Shown here piece after piece: positions 53,261-61,959 of a stretch of DNA of 64,000 nt. A program made the position numbers and the translations under genes. This stretch comes from Paraburkholderia sp. ZP32-5 (lineage in GTDB: Bacteria; Pseudomonadota; Gammaproteobacteria; Burkholderiales; Burkholderiaceae), in assembly GCF_021390495.1 (NCBI RefSeq), contig NZ_JAJEJP010000002.1, positions 1,674,001 through 1,738,000 of the forward strand. The letters run 5' to 3'. Under the pieces are notes generated by a model, which was given only the letters and a program-made list of their open reading frames with translations, had not been told where the DNA came from and made no database searches. How positions within the stretch are numbered: the first letter of the stretch is position 1; the number at the start of each line of letters is the position of its first letter.

Positions 53261-54151
53261 ATGGGAATCTGGTCTTCGTTATTCGGCGGCAGCAACTCCC
53301 CGACGCAGCAGAGCCGCCCCGATCAACCGTTCTTCGACGCGCAAGGCGTGCCGAACCTGTTGCATGAGCGTCTCGAACAGGCGAAAGCCGGCACGCTGCC
53401 GTGGATATCCACGCTCACGGCGCCCGAACTCGCGCTCGCCCGCTCGCATGGCGTCCGGATGATCGCGCCGCTCGCGGCCACCTGCTGGATGCACTACGGC
53501 TTTTCATGGACCGAGGGGCACAAGCAGGGCTGGAATACCGCCCAGCAGCGCCTTCAGGCTGAAGCCGCGGCGCTCGGCGCGAACGCCGTCATCGACGTGA
53601 AGATGATCTCGCTCGATCTGGCGCTCGAAAGCAGCATGGACTATTCGCTGGTCGGCACGGCGGTGCGAATCGCGGGCCTGCCGCCGAGCCCCGCGCCGAT
53701 CCTGTCGACCGTGCCGGCGCTCGAATTCGTGCAACTGCTCGAGGCCGGCATCGTGCCCGTCGGGCTCGCCGTCGGCGCGCGTTTTGCCTGGAGCAAAGAC
53801 AATCTCGACTTTCGTACCGACCAATCCTGGCGCAACGGCGCGATGAAGCAGACCACTTCATTCTGGGAAAGTATCCGTCGCGACGCACATCACGATCTGC
53901 GCGCGGACACGGCACGGCAGGGGCGCGGCGTGCTCGCGCAGCTGAACTTCAGCCAGATATTCCGGTGTGACTACGAAAATCCGACCCGCTACAACTACCT
54001 CGGACGCCACATCGTCATGGGTACGGTCGTGGACGGCGAGCCGGCCGGCACGATCCATCACCCGGTCGAATGGGTGCTCGATCTGAGCGACCGCCCGGAT
54101 CTGATCCGGACGACTTCAGTGCACCACAACTCATTGAAAGACGGTATCTGA
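53261..54151 (+). CDS. YbjQ-like heavy-metal-binding-domain protein, tandem (degenerate second repeat)
   Basis: 296 residues. The first domain resembles YbjQ (PF01906 heavy-metal-binding fold): AELALARSHGVRMIAPLAAT-like opening, then EAAALGANAVIDVKMISLDL and YSLVGTAVRIAG. The second half begins STVPALEFVQLLEAGIVPVG and is longer and less regular, a diverged copy. YbjQ domains form pentameric beta barrels; metal binding is predicted, not proven. Third gene of the TelA operon; the ATG follows CACCGAGG. Confidence 0.7.
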   Translation: MGIWSSLFGGSNSPTQQSRPDQPFFDAQGVPNLLHERLEQAKAGTLPWISTLTAPELALARSHGVRMIAPLAATCWMHYGFSWTEGHKQGWNTAQQRLQAEAAALGANAVIDVKMISLDLALESSMDYSLVGTAVRIAGLPPSPAPILSTVPALEFVQLLEAGIVPVGLAVGARFAWSKDNLDFRTDQSWRNGAMKQTTSFWESIRRDAHHDLRADTARQGRGVLAQLNFSQIFRCDYENPTRYNYLGRHIVMGTVVDGEPAGTIHHPVEWVLDLSDRPDLIRTTSVHHNSLKDGI

Positions 54152-54211
54152 CTACCCCAGATCGCCTCCACGTCGTTTTCCCCGTCGTTTTCCCTGTTAC
54201 GGAGCCAGTAC

Positions 54212-55051
54212 GTGTCGAACACCACCCTCACCGACTACAGCAGCCAACTTCCCTCGAGCGTGAAAGAGCGCTTGCAGGGGCTTCGCAGCGCCGCGCACCC
54301 GTCGGGCGTTTTCACCTCCGATCTGTCGGTCAACGAGTTTCTGCTCGTGCGCAAGGCCGGCTTCGAGCCGATCGGCCTGTGCGTCGGTAGCTGCATCTAT
54401 CACGTCGGCATCCAGTATTCGTCGTGGAATCAGAACCAGGAAATGACGGTGCTGTCGCAGGCGATGTACCACGCGCGCGAGCTTGCGATGTCGCGCATGC
54501 GTGAAGAAGCGCGCGGGATGGGCGCGGACGGCATCGTCGGCGTGCGCCTCGAAATCAAGCACGTCGAGTGGGACGCAAATCTGCTCGAATTCGTCGCGAT
54601 CGGCACCGGCGTGGTCCACAACCACGACACGAAGGGTTTCAAGGCGCACGACGGCGGGCCGTTCACGTCCGATCTGTCCGGCCAGGATTTCTACACGCTG
54701 CTCGGCGCCGGCTACCGCCCGGTCGAGATGGTGATGGGCTCGTGCGTCTATCACGTCGCGCACCGCGGCATGCTGCAGGCATTCCGCCAGGCCGGCCGCA
54801 ACGTCGAACTCGAGCAGTTCACTCAGGCGCTCTACAGCGCGCGTGAACTTGCCATCGAGCGCATGCAGAAGGAAGCGCAGGATGCCAAGGCGGAAGGTGT
54901 CGTCGGCACGCTCGTGCAGGAGAAGTCGTATCGCTGGGAAAGCCATGTGATCGAGTTCTTCGCGATCGGCACGGCGGTCGTGCCGCTCAACGAGGAAATC
55001 GCTCCCAAGGACATCCCGGCGCCGACGCTCGTGCTTTCGGTCAACGATTAG
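54212..55051 (+). CDS. YbjQ-like protein with two tandem domains
   Basis: 279 residues starting from GTG at 54212 with ACGGAGCC before it. Two clear repeats: GVFTSDLSVNEFLLVRKAGF...GVRLEIKHVEW...EFVAIGTGVV and GPFTSDLSGQDFYTLLGAGY...GTLVQEKSYRW...EFFAIGTAVV. Each has the conserved GSC(I/V)YHV and ARELA-x-x-RM segments of the YbjQ-like fold. It is the last gene of the TelA operon; together with 53261-54151 the operon encodes four such repeats. The function is unknown. Confidence 0.75.
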   Translation: MSNTTLTDYSSQLPSSVKERLQGLRSAAHPSGVFTSDLSVNEFLLVRKAGFEPIGLCVGSCIYHVGIQYSSWNQNQEMTVLSQAMYHARELAMSRMREEARGMGADGIVGVRLEIKHVEWDANLLEFVAIGTGVVHNHDTKGFKAHDGGPFTSDLSGQDFYTLLGAGYRPVEMVMGSCVYHVAHRGMLQAFRQAGRNVELEQFTQALYSARELAIERMQKEAQDAKAEGVVGTLVQEKSYRWESHVIEFFAIGTAVVPLNEEIAPKDIPAPTLVLSVND

Positions 55052-55064
55052 AACCGTCTTAACG

Positions 55065-55086
55065 GCCGGACATCGCCGTGTCCGGC
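55065..55086 (+). terminator. Candidate terminator of the TelA operon
   Basis: GCCGGACA pairs with TGTCCGGC around a 6-base loop, 14 bases after the stop; no T tract follows, so this is a weak call. Confidence 0.4.
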
Positions 55087-55132
55087 GCCACCACCGTGTG
55101 CATCAGGTAGCTGGCGCACTGCCAGGCGATGC

Positions 55133-55987
55133 TCAGGGTACGTAGGCCCCTTTCGCATGCAACGATTGCTCGGCGAGCGCGAGCTGTTCGACCGCGTGGG
55201 TGCCCTCAAGCGCGAGCAGATGCGCGACCAGCGCTTCGGCGATCGCGGTCGCGGCCACTAGCGACGGAAAGAACGACGGACTTTCGTGCGAGAAGATCAG
55301 CACCTTGTCGGCGTTCAGCGCGATCGGCGACACCGCGCTATCGGTGATCGCGATCAGCTTGCTGCCTTTTTCGAGCGCGGCTTCGGCAACGCGCGCGGCC
55401 TCGACCGAATACGGCGCGAAGCTGATGACGATGGTCGCGCTGTCGCGCTCGATCGTGCGCAGTTGCATTTCGAGCGTGCCGGCCTCGCCGTTGAGCAGCG
55501 ACACCGACGGACGGAACAGCCGGTAGCCGTACACGAGACCGAACGCCACCGAGTAGCACGAGCGAAACCCCGCCACGTGCACATGCGGCGCGCGCCGCAA
55601 CACGCGCGCCGCCTCGACGATCGTGCGGCCGTTGTGCGCGGCGGTGGTTTCCAGATTGTGCTGTTGCGCGACGAGCAGATCGTCGGCGAGCGCGTCTTTC
55701 GATTTGACGAGCGAGCGCGCGCGACTCGTCAGCGGCTCGGGCCGCGTGCGCACGCGCGCGACGAACAGATTGCGCAATTCGTTCCAGCCGGGGAAACCGA
55801 GCTGCTGCGACAGACGCACCAGCGACGCGGGTTGTACCTGCGCGCGCTCGGCGACTTTGCGCATCGACGACACCGCGACCTCGTCGGGATGATCGAGCAG
55901 AAAGGCTGCTCCCATCTGGAATTGCGGACTCAGTTCGGAAAAGCGCGCCCGGATCAGGGCGGCCAGCTGGTCGAAGCTGTCTGGCAT
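55133..55987 (-). CDS. MurR/RpiR-family regulator
   Basis: 284 residues from MPDSFDQLAALIRARFSELS at 55987. N-terminal RpiR helix-turn-helix (MRKVAERAQVQPASLVRLSQ, residues about 40-60), C-terminal SIS sugar-isomerase domain (VHVAGFRSCYSVAFGLVYGY, ATIVISFAPYSVEAARVAEA, SKLIAITDSAVSPIA). RpiR regulators sense phosphosugars or amino-sugar metabolites, and some control amino-acid use. Its upstream region shares TTTGTTGTCA with the promoter of the aminotransferase at 49563-50903, suggesting that gene is a target. Confidence 0.9.
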   Translation of the reverse strand: MPDSFDQLAALIRARFSELSPQFQMGAAFLLDHPDEVAVSSMRKVAERAQVQPASLVRLSQQLGFPGWNELRNLFVARVRTRPEPLTSRARSLVKSKDALADDLLVAQQHNLETTAAHNGRTIVEAARVLRRAPHVHVAGFRSCYSVAFGLVYGYRLFRPSVSLLNGEAGTLEMQLRTIERDSATIVISFAPYSVEAARVAEAALEKGSKLIAITDSAVSPIALNADKVLIFSHESPSFFPSLVAATAIAEALVAHLLALEGTHAVEQLALAEQSLHAKGAYVP

Positions 55988-56009
55988 GGAATTGGGACGG
56001 CGGTGAGGA

Positions 56010-56027
56010 TGACAACAAATGTTATCA
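56010..56027. promoter_or_regulatory. Candidate RpiR autoregulatory site
   Basis: TGACAACAAATGTTATCA, a near-palindrome (TGACAAC/GTTATCA) 23 bases before the RpiR start. Its minus strand contains TTTGTTGTCA, also found in the aminotransferase promoter at 50979-50995. Confidence 0.5.
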
Positions 56028-56259
56028 CCGCCGCGCCGGCTTTCAACGGCGTGTTGACATTGTGGTGACTGACAAACCAAACCTGTTCTATCGCATACAA
56101 AGTTGATCTCGCGCTTCTTTGCAAGTAAAACTGTCCTGGAAACTCGACCTCAGCGTTCGACTCTGATGAAGGTGACCGAACGGCTGGTCTGTTTCGAAAT
56201 GCGCGCGATGCAACCCACCGGCTTCACGTAGGTCCATCGCCGGCAGGATCACACCACGT

Positions 56260-57099
56260 ATGATGCACGCGCCAAGAGAACCACCACCATCTGCTGCAAT
56301 GAAATCGTCAACTTCCCCCGTCCTATATATGAATCGCGCGCTGTTCGCCGCGACGTGGATCAGCATGGCGTGCTTCGCGATCTATATCGTCATCTTTTAC
56401 GGCGGCGCGATCCCAGCTCACGCGCTCGATGACTGGAACCTTCTGCTGCCAGACGTCTACGTGAAGGGAGCATTCGTCCAGACCGCTGCAATCGCCGCGC
56501 ACTTTCTCGCAGGAGCCGTACTGCTCGCCATTGGACCCGCTCAAATCGTGACCGGCCAACGCGGCACGATGCCAAAGCTGCATCGTGTGATGGGGCGTGT
56601 CTACGCAATTGCCGCCGGGGTCGCGGGGTTCGGGGGATTGACGTACATCGTGCTACAGGGAACCGTGGGCGGCACCGTGATGAACATCGGATTCTCGCTC
56701 TATGGTGTGTCCGTGATCGTCGCTGCGATCGAAACGTACAGGAACGCGAGACGAAAGCAATTCGACCGCCACCGTGCGTGGGCGATACGGCTGGTCGCCC
56801 TTGCGATCGGCTCGTGGCTTTTCAGGCTGGACTATGGGCTGTGGCTCAAGGCAATTCACGGCCTTGGGCATTCGCACTCGTATCGCGGGCCGTTCGACCA
56901 GGTGATGGCGTTTTTCTTCTATGTGCCCAATCTTCTCATCGCCGAGATGATCATCCGCAGGAGGGAACCGTCTTCGCGATCGCACGTGACATTGAACGTG
57001 GTGACCGGTGCCGCGACCGTGCTCGTGGGCACTTCGACGTATCTGTTCGCGGCTTCGTACTGGTGGCCGCACATCGCGGCGCGGCTCGGTATCGCGTGA
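56260..57099 (+). CDS. DUF2306 multi-pass membrane protein
   Basis: About 279 residues with seven hydrophobic segments (ALFAATWISMACFAIYIVIF, AAIAAHFLAGAVLLAIGPAQ, VYAIAAGVAGFGGLTYIVLQ, IRLVALAIGSWLFRLDYGLW and others). The conserved LHRVMGRVYAIAAG after the third helix and FDRHRAWAIR are typical of DUF2306. The function is unknown. The N-terminal start is uncertain: ATGs at 56260, 56263, 56299 and 56329 are all in frame; the first has AGGA upstream at a reasonable distance. Confidence 0.75.
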   Translation: MMHAPREPPPSAAMKSSTSPVLYMNRALFAATWISMACFAIYIVIFYGGAIPAHALDDWNLLLPDVYVKGAFVQTAAIAAHFLAGAVLLAIGPAQIVTGQRGTMPKLHRVMGRVYAIAAGVAGFGGLTYIVLQGTVGGTVMNIGFSLYGVSVIVAAIETYRNARRKQFDRHRAWAIRLVALAIGSWLFRLDYGLWLKAIHGLGHSHSYRGPFDQVMAFFFYVPNLLIAEMIIRRREPSSRSHVTLNVVTGAATVLVGTSTYLFAASYWWPHIAARLGIA

Positions 57100-57112
57100 T
57101 GCGAGCAGAAAA

Positions 57113-57133
57113 AAGCCCGTGCAACGCGGGCTT
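57113..57133 (-). terminator. Intrinsic terminator after the aldehyde dehydrogenase gene
   Basis: AAGCCCG pairs with CGGGCTT around a 7-base loop; on the minus strand it runs into TTTTTT. It lies about 110 bases after the stop of the operon and just after the convergent DUF2306 gene. Confidence 0.6.
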
Positions 57134-57246
57134 AACCGACGGAAGCAGCGGCGACCCGAGGGCTCACGCGTCGCGGCTCTGACCCAATCATGCTCCACCC
57201 GATGCGCGCACGATTCCGCGTCGCGCATCGGTCGCTCAGTGCTCGA

Positions 57247-58758
57247 TCAATTCAGCCGCTTCAACTCGCCGTCGTCCGCATACCAGTCCACCGTCTTGCC
57301 ACTCGTATTGACCGTGACGGCGCGCGGCTCGCTGAACTGATCGAAGGACTCGATACCGGTCTCGCGCCCCACTCCGCTATTCTTGAATCCGCCCCACGGC
57401 GAGGCCGGATCGAGCCGGTGATGATCGTTGACCCACACCATCCCGAACTCCAGCTTCGACGCCACGCGATGAGCGCGCGCGACATCCTGCGTCCACACCG
57501 ATGCCGCCAGACCGAACTGCGTCGCGTTGGCGATCCGAATGGCATCCGCTTCATCGTCGAAGGGAATCACGACGGTAACCGGTCCGAACACCTCGTCCTG
57601 ACCCATTTCCGACTCCGGCGGCACGTCGTACATGACGGTCGGCTCGATGAAGAAGCCCGTCTTCAACGCTTGCGGCACGGTCCCACCGGTCAGCAGTTTC
57701 GCACCCGTTTGCGTCCCGCGTTCCAGCATCGCGAGAATGCGCTGACGCGAGCGTTCGGAAATGACCGGACCGAGTTGCGTCTTCGGATCGGTCGGATCGC
57801 CGACGCGGATGCCGGATGCCTTGACGCGAAAACGTTCGAGGAACTCCGCGTACATCGACCGTTGCACGAGAATGCGCGCGCCGCATACACACGTCTGTCC
57901 CGCACCGATGAACGCAGCGAACGCGGCGCCGTTCACCGCGCGTTCCATATCGAAGTCGTCGAAGAGGATCACCGCACCCTTGCCGCCGAGTTCGAGCGTG
58001 GTCAGCGCGAAATTGCGCGCCGCTGCCTCGCCGATCGAGCGCCCGACGTCCGTGCCGCCGGTGAACACGACCTTGCGAATCAGCGGATGACTCGCCAGTG
58101 CCGCGCCCGCCTCCCGCCCTTCGCCATTTACGACATTGACGACGCCTTTCGGCACGCCCGCTTCAACGAGCAAACGAACCAGACGGACGGTCGTCAGCGG
58201 CGTCTGCTCCGATGCCTTGATGACGACGCTGTTGCCAGTCGCCAGCGCGGGCGCGAGGCTCTTCGACAGAATCATCAGCGGATGATTGAATGAGGTCATC
58301 AACGCAACGACGCCGAGCGCAACTCGCTGCGTGTAGCACAGATACGGGCCTTCGATCGGAATCACATCGCTACGGCGTGTCAGCGCAAGCGCCGCAAAGT
58401 AGCGATAAAACTGCGGCAAACGCGAAATCTGCGCGCGGGTTTCGGAGATTGGCCGGCCGTTGTTGAGTGTCTCGAGCTTGTAGAACTGCTCCAGGTCCGC
58501 CTCGAACAGGTCGGCGAAACGGTTCAGAATGCGCGCGCGTTGCTGAACGGGCATGTCCCGCCATGCACCGCCATCGAATGCGCGTTGGGCCGCTTGCACC
58601 GCGCGATCGACATCGCCAGCGGTCGCGGCGGCCAGCGCACCAATCACCCCGCCCGTCGCGGGATTGACGACATCCATCGTGCGCCCGCTTTCGGCGTCGG
58701 TCCATTCGCCATCGATGAAAAGCTGCGCGTTGAGATGATTCGGGAGAGCTGTGTCCAT
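57247..58758 (-). CDS. NAD(P)-dependent aldehyde dehydrogenase
   Basis: 503-residue aldehyde dehydrogenase. Catalytic Glu in LTTLELGGKGAVILFDDF, catalytic Cys in GAGQTCVCGARILVQ, and the FNHPLMILSKSLAPALATGN cofactor region. It oxidises an aldehyde to the acid. Its gene is the last of a three-gene operon, 18 bases after the MFS gene and behind an enoyl-CoA hydratase gene; together they suggest catabolism of an acyl or aromatic compound via a CoA intermediate and aldehyde, with the CoA ligase missing from the window. Confidence 0.93.
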   Translation of the reverse strand: MDTALPNHLNAQLFIDGEWTDAESGRTMDVVNPATGGVIGALAAATAGDVDRAVQAAQRAFDGGAWRDMPVQQRARILNRFADLFEADLEQFYKLETLNNGRPISETRAQISRLPQFYRYFAALALTRRSDVIPIEGPYLCYTQRVALGVVALMTSFNHPLMILSKSLAPALATGNSVVIKASEQTPLTTVRLVRLLVEAGVPKGVVNVVNGEGREAGAALASHPLIRKVVFTGGTDVGRSIGEAAARNFALTTLELGGKGAVILFDDFDMERAVNGAAFAAFIGAGQTCVCGARILVQRSMYAEFLERFRVKASGIRVGDPTDPKTQLGPVISERSRQRILAMLERGTQTGAKLLTGGTVPQALKTGFFIEPTVMYDVPPESEMGQDEVFGPVTVVIPFDDEADAIRIANATQFGLAASVWTQDVARAHRVASKLEFGMVWVNDHHRLDPASPWGGFKNSGVGRETGIESFDQFSEPRAVTVNTSGKTVDWYADDGELKRLN

Positions 58759-58776
58759 ACGATTCCTTGAATGCGG

Positions 58777-60174
58777 TTATTTCAAAGGCGAAGCATGCGC
58801 GCGATCCAGTTCGTGCGCATCGTTTGTGTCGGGTGCATCGGGTTGAAGGTCTTCGAGGCGCGCGCCGGTCGGCTCCACGCCAAGCCACGCAACGAAAACG
58901 ATCTGAATGGCGAGCAGGCCGATCATCATCGCGAGCACGCCGACGATGCCGTGCCGCGCGTACAACGCCACCACGATGAACGGCGTGACGATGGTCGCGC
59001 CGCGCCCGAGCGTGTTGCAGATACCCGACGCGCGCAGCCGCACCGATGTCGGAAAGAGTTCCGGCACGTAGACGGCAAATAGCAGCGCGACGAGCACGTA
59101 GATCGGAATGGTGAGAAGAAGCCCAATCACCGGTAGCCAGACCGCGCTGGACACGAATGGATAGATCGCGCCGAACACGATGGCTGCGAGCGACGCACCG
59201 ATAATGGTCGGTTTGCGCCCCCATGTATCAGCCGTCAACGCTCCGATGCCGCTGCCGATGGGTGCGCCGATCGACATGACGAGCGCAAAGCCGAAGGACT
59301 TCGCGATGCTCATGCCCTGATGCACGAAGAAGGTCGGCAGCCATGTGACGAACCCATAGAGCAGCGTATTGATTACCACGAGCGTCACGCAGCCGACGAT
59401 CATGCGCGGCAGCATCGCGCCGGAAAACAGCGAGCCGAACGACATCGGCGTGGCATTCGATACTTTCGCGATCACCGGTGGCGGCAACGCCTCGCCGCCG
59501 CGCGAGCGCGTCACGTCGGCTTCGATGCGCGTCATGATCGCTTCGGCATCGTCGTGACGGCCGACCGATTCGAGCCAGCGCGGCGACTCGGGCAACGATT
59601 TGCGGGCATACCAGACGCCGAGCGCGCCGATACCGCCGACGACGAACATCGCGCGCCAGCCAAGCCACGGAATCAGCGAGAGGCCGATCAGGCCCGCGAT
59701 CGGCAGGCCTGTCACGACGAAGACGGCCATCAGCCCCTGCAGCTTGCCGCGCTTCGACGGCGGCACGAATTCCGCCAAAGTCGAATAACCGACGACGTTC
59801 TCCGCGCCGAGACCGAGTCCCATTACGAAGCGGCAGGCGATCAGCACGGTCATGTTCGGCGCCAGCGCCGCGCCGAGCGATGCAAGCCCGAAGATCGCCA
59901 GATTCGCCTGATAGGTGAAGCGCCGCCCGTAGCGGTCGCCGAGAAAGCCGGTGCCGAGTGAACCGAGCATCATGCCGAGAAAGGTCAACGACACGAACAG
60001 CGCGTTCTGCGTCAGCGTCGAGAAACCGCTATGCAGCGTCGCGCCGAGCACCGTCGACGCGACATAGATATCGAAGCCATCGAAGAACATGCCAATGCCG
60101 ATCAGCCACATGATGCGGCGATGAAATGGCGACATCGGCAATCGGTCCAGCCTGGGGCCTGCATTGACGTACAT
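58777..60174 (-). CDS. AAHS/MFS sugar-acid or aromatic-acid type transporter
   Basis: 465-residue, twelve-helix MFS protein. Signature motifs: FFDGFDIYVASTVLGATLHS in helix 1, GFLGDRYGRRFTYQANLAIF (loop 2-3) and WYARKSLPESPRWLESVGRH after helix 6, typical of the SP/AAHS subfamilies which import aromatic or organic acids. It lies between the enoyl-CoA hydratase and aldehyde dehydrogenase genes, all on one strand, so it probably imports the substrate of that pathway. Confidence 0.92.
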   Translation of the reverse strand: MYVNAGPRLDRLPMSPFHRRIMWLIGIGMFFDGFDIYVASTVLGATLHSGFSTLTQNALFVSLTFLGMMLGSLGTGFLGDRYGRRFTYQANLAIFGLASLGAALAPNMTVLIACRFVMGLGLGAENVVGYSTLAEFVPPSKRGKLQGLMAVFVVTGLPIAGLIGLSLIPWLGWRAMFVVGGIGALGVWYARKSLPESPRWLESVGRHDDAEAIMTRIEADVTRSRGGEALPPPVIAKVSNATPMSFGSLFSGAMLPRMIVGCVTLVVINTLLYGFVTWLPTFFVHQGMSIAKSFGFALVMSIGAPIGSGIGALTADTWGRKPTIIGASLAAIVFGAIYPFVSSAVWLPVIGLLLTIPIYVLVALLFAVYVPELFPTSVRLRASGICNTLGRGATIVTPFIVVALYARHGIVGVLAMMIGLLAIQIVFVAWLGVEPTGARLEDLQPDAPDTNDAHELDRAHASPLK

Positions 60175-60219
60175 GGTTGTCTCCTCCTTGTCGTCGCGTC
60201 TTTCGTTGCGTCGTTTGCC

Positions 60220-60951
60220 TTAGCGTCCCTGCATCAGGCGCAACGACGTGACGGTGAGCATGTCGGTGGCGGCGCGGAAATTCGCTTCCACGCTACTTTC
60301 CTGCGCAGCCTGAAAGAACGCCTTGCAGTGGCGCGCACCGGTTTCATCGAGTGCGAGGATCCGTCGGGTCAATTCGTCGGCTTGCGTCTGAAGCGTGTCG
60401 CGCTCGCAGACCTGCGTGACGAGTCCTGCACGAAGAGCCTCATCCGGTGTAATGGCATCGCCGAACAGCACCATTGGAAACAGCGCCTTCGGTAGCGCGT
60501 AGGTGCCGGCGTAAGCCATGATCGCGGCAGGCGGCAGGCCCTTGCGCATCTCGGGGAACGCAAGCGATGCGCTCGACGCGACCAGCGTGAAATCGCACAG
60601 CATCGCGAGGCCGAAGCCGAATCCCAGCGCATCGCCCTGCACCTGCGCGATCGAAACGAGCGACGTGTTGCGCACCAGTCGCTTCATCTCGATGAGGCGT
60701 GCGACTTCGTGGCGGATCGACACGGCATCGGTGCCCGCGCGTTCGCGTCCCGTGCAAAAGACGTCGCCCGCCGCGCAGATGCGTAGTACGCGCGCAGTCG
60801 GCTCCAGCGCTTCAGCGCGCAGCGCGGCTGACATCGCATCGAACATGGCGGCGGATATCTCGTTGCCGCACTCCGGGCGATTCAGCGTAAAGCTCAGCAC
60901 ACCATCCGTCCGGTCGATCAGGACCGGCTGGGGCAATGGATCTCGATCCAT
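60220..60951 (-). CDS. Enoyl-CoA hydratase/isomerase family protein
   Basis: 243-residue crotonase-fold enzyme. Segments: VLIDRTDGVLSFTLNRPECG, oxyanion-hole region DVFCTGRERAGTDAV, second oxyanion strand VQGDALGFGFGLAMLCDFTL and LAFPEMRKGLPPAAIMAYAG. The catalytic Glu positions of classical hydratases are not obvious, so the reaction may be a different crotonase chemistry (hydratase, isomerase or lyase). It is the first gene of the operon with MFS and aldehyde dehydrogenase genes and divergent from a GntR gene 57 bases away. Confidence 0.88.
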   Translation of the reverse strand: MDRDPLPQPVLIDRTDGVLSFTLNRPECGNEISAAMFDAMSAALRAEALEPTARVLRICAAGDVFCTGRERAGTDAVSIRHEVARLIEMKRLVRNTSLVSIAQVQGDALGFGFGLAMLCDFTLVASSASLAFPEMRKGLPPAAIMAYAGTYALPKALFPMVLFGDAITPDEALRAGLVTQVCERDTLQTQADELTRRILALDETGARHCKAFFQAAQESSVEANFRAATDMLTVTSLRLMQGR

Positions 60952-60965
60952 GATTTCTCCTCGTG

Positions 60966-60981
60966 TATAATCTGTATACAG
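60966..60981 (+). promoter_or_regulatory. -10 box and overlapping GntR palindrome
   Basis: TATAAT (60966-60971) is followed directly by CTGTATACAG (60972-60981), a perfect 10-base palindrome, in the 57-base gap between divergent genes. GntR/FadR proteins bind such short palindromes; a regulator bound here would block both promoters. Confidence 0.5.
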
Positions 60982-61008
60982 CGTATTCAGTAAACTATCG
61001 AGGTGTCA

Positions 61009-61782
61009 ATGCCTACCGCAAAAACCGTTAGCAAACCCCGGGAAAGTCGACAAGGGGCAAGCCGTGCCAAAGCCACACCGACGCTTGAAGGCATCGCGGA
61101 GCGGTATCACACGCGTCTGCGCGCGGTGGACGCTTCGGGAGATTCGTTGAGCGAGGGCGTCGTAGTGCCCGCGCTGCGCGAAGCGATCGTGGAAGGTGTT
61201 TTGACGCCGGGAAGCCGGCTGTCCGAGGTTCAGGTGGCGAAGCAGCTGAACGTGAGCCGCACGCCCATGCGCGAAGCCTTCGCGCAGCTCGAGCGCGAAG
61301 GTCTGGTCAATACGGTTCCACGCGTCGGCGCGTTCGTGCGCGCGGTGACCTTGCGTGATGTCGAAGAGATCTACACCGTGCGCGCTGCGCTCGAATGCCT
61401 CGCAGTACAACTGGCTTCGGAACGCATCACGGCGCTCGGCATCGCGCAGCTCGACGAGGTCATCGCGGCGATGCAAACGAGCGTCGATGCCGACGATCCT
61501 TCCGGCTATGTCGATGCGCTCGATCGCTATTACGCGATCGTGATGACCATCGCCGACAATCGCACGCTGCGGGACAATCATGCCGGGCTGATCGGTCCCG
61601 TGCGGCGTTTGCGACGCATAGCAATGGCCCGTGGCGGGCGCATGCGCGCGTCGTTCGACCAGGCGAAGAAGATTCGCGATGCGATCGTCGCGCGTTCACC
61701 GGATGTTCAGCAACTGATGCGCGAGCAACTGCAGGGCGCATGTGCGGCGGCAATCGAAGTGCTCAACAGCACCGCCGGATGA
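61009..61782 (+). CDS. GntR/FadR-subfamily regulator
   Basis: 257 residues from the ATG at 61009, preceded by CGAGGTG. N-terminal winged-helix (VVVPALREAIVEGVLTPGSR, SEVQVAKQLNVSRTPMREAF, residues about 50-90) and C-terminal FCD domain (DVEEIYTVRAALECLAVQLA). A 40-residue N-terminal tail precedes the helix-turn-helix. It is divergent from the enoyl-CoA hydratase/MFS/aldehyde dehydrogenase operon, the likely target. Confidence 0.9.
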   Translation: MPTAKTVSKPRESRQGASRAKATPTLEGIAERYHTRLRAVDASGDSLSEGVVVPALREAIVEGVLTPGSRLSEVQVAKQLNVSRTPMREAFAQLEREGLVNTVPRVGAFVRAVTLRDVEEIYTVRAALECLAVQLASERITALGIAQLDEVIAAMQTSVDADDPSGYVDALDRYYAIVMTIADNRTLRDNHAGLIGPVRRLRRIAMARGGRMRASFDQAKKIRDAIVARSPDVQQLMREQLQGACAAAIEVLNSTAG

Positions 61783-61959
61783 GACTCGCAGCATCGCGTA
61801 TCTTTCGTTCCTGAGTGCGACCGCTAACGTGGTTTGCCGAAGCTGTTGAGCTGAGATAAAGCGGTTTGAGCCACATCGATCCAAAGGCGGTCGAGGCGGT
61901 GAAAAGCGACGTTCATGGATGCACTTGCCAACCGCAAGTCGTCCGGCACGATCCCGTGC

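Noticed and set aside
60972..60981. CTGTATACAG considered as a LexA box
   Set aside because: LexA sites need ten bases between CTG and CAG; here there are only four, so a GntR palindrome is more likely.
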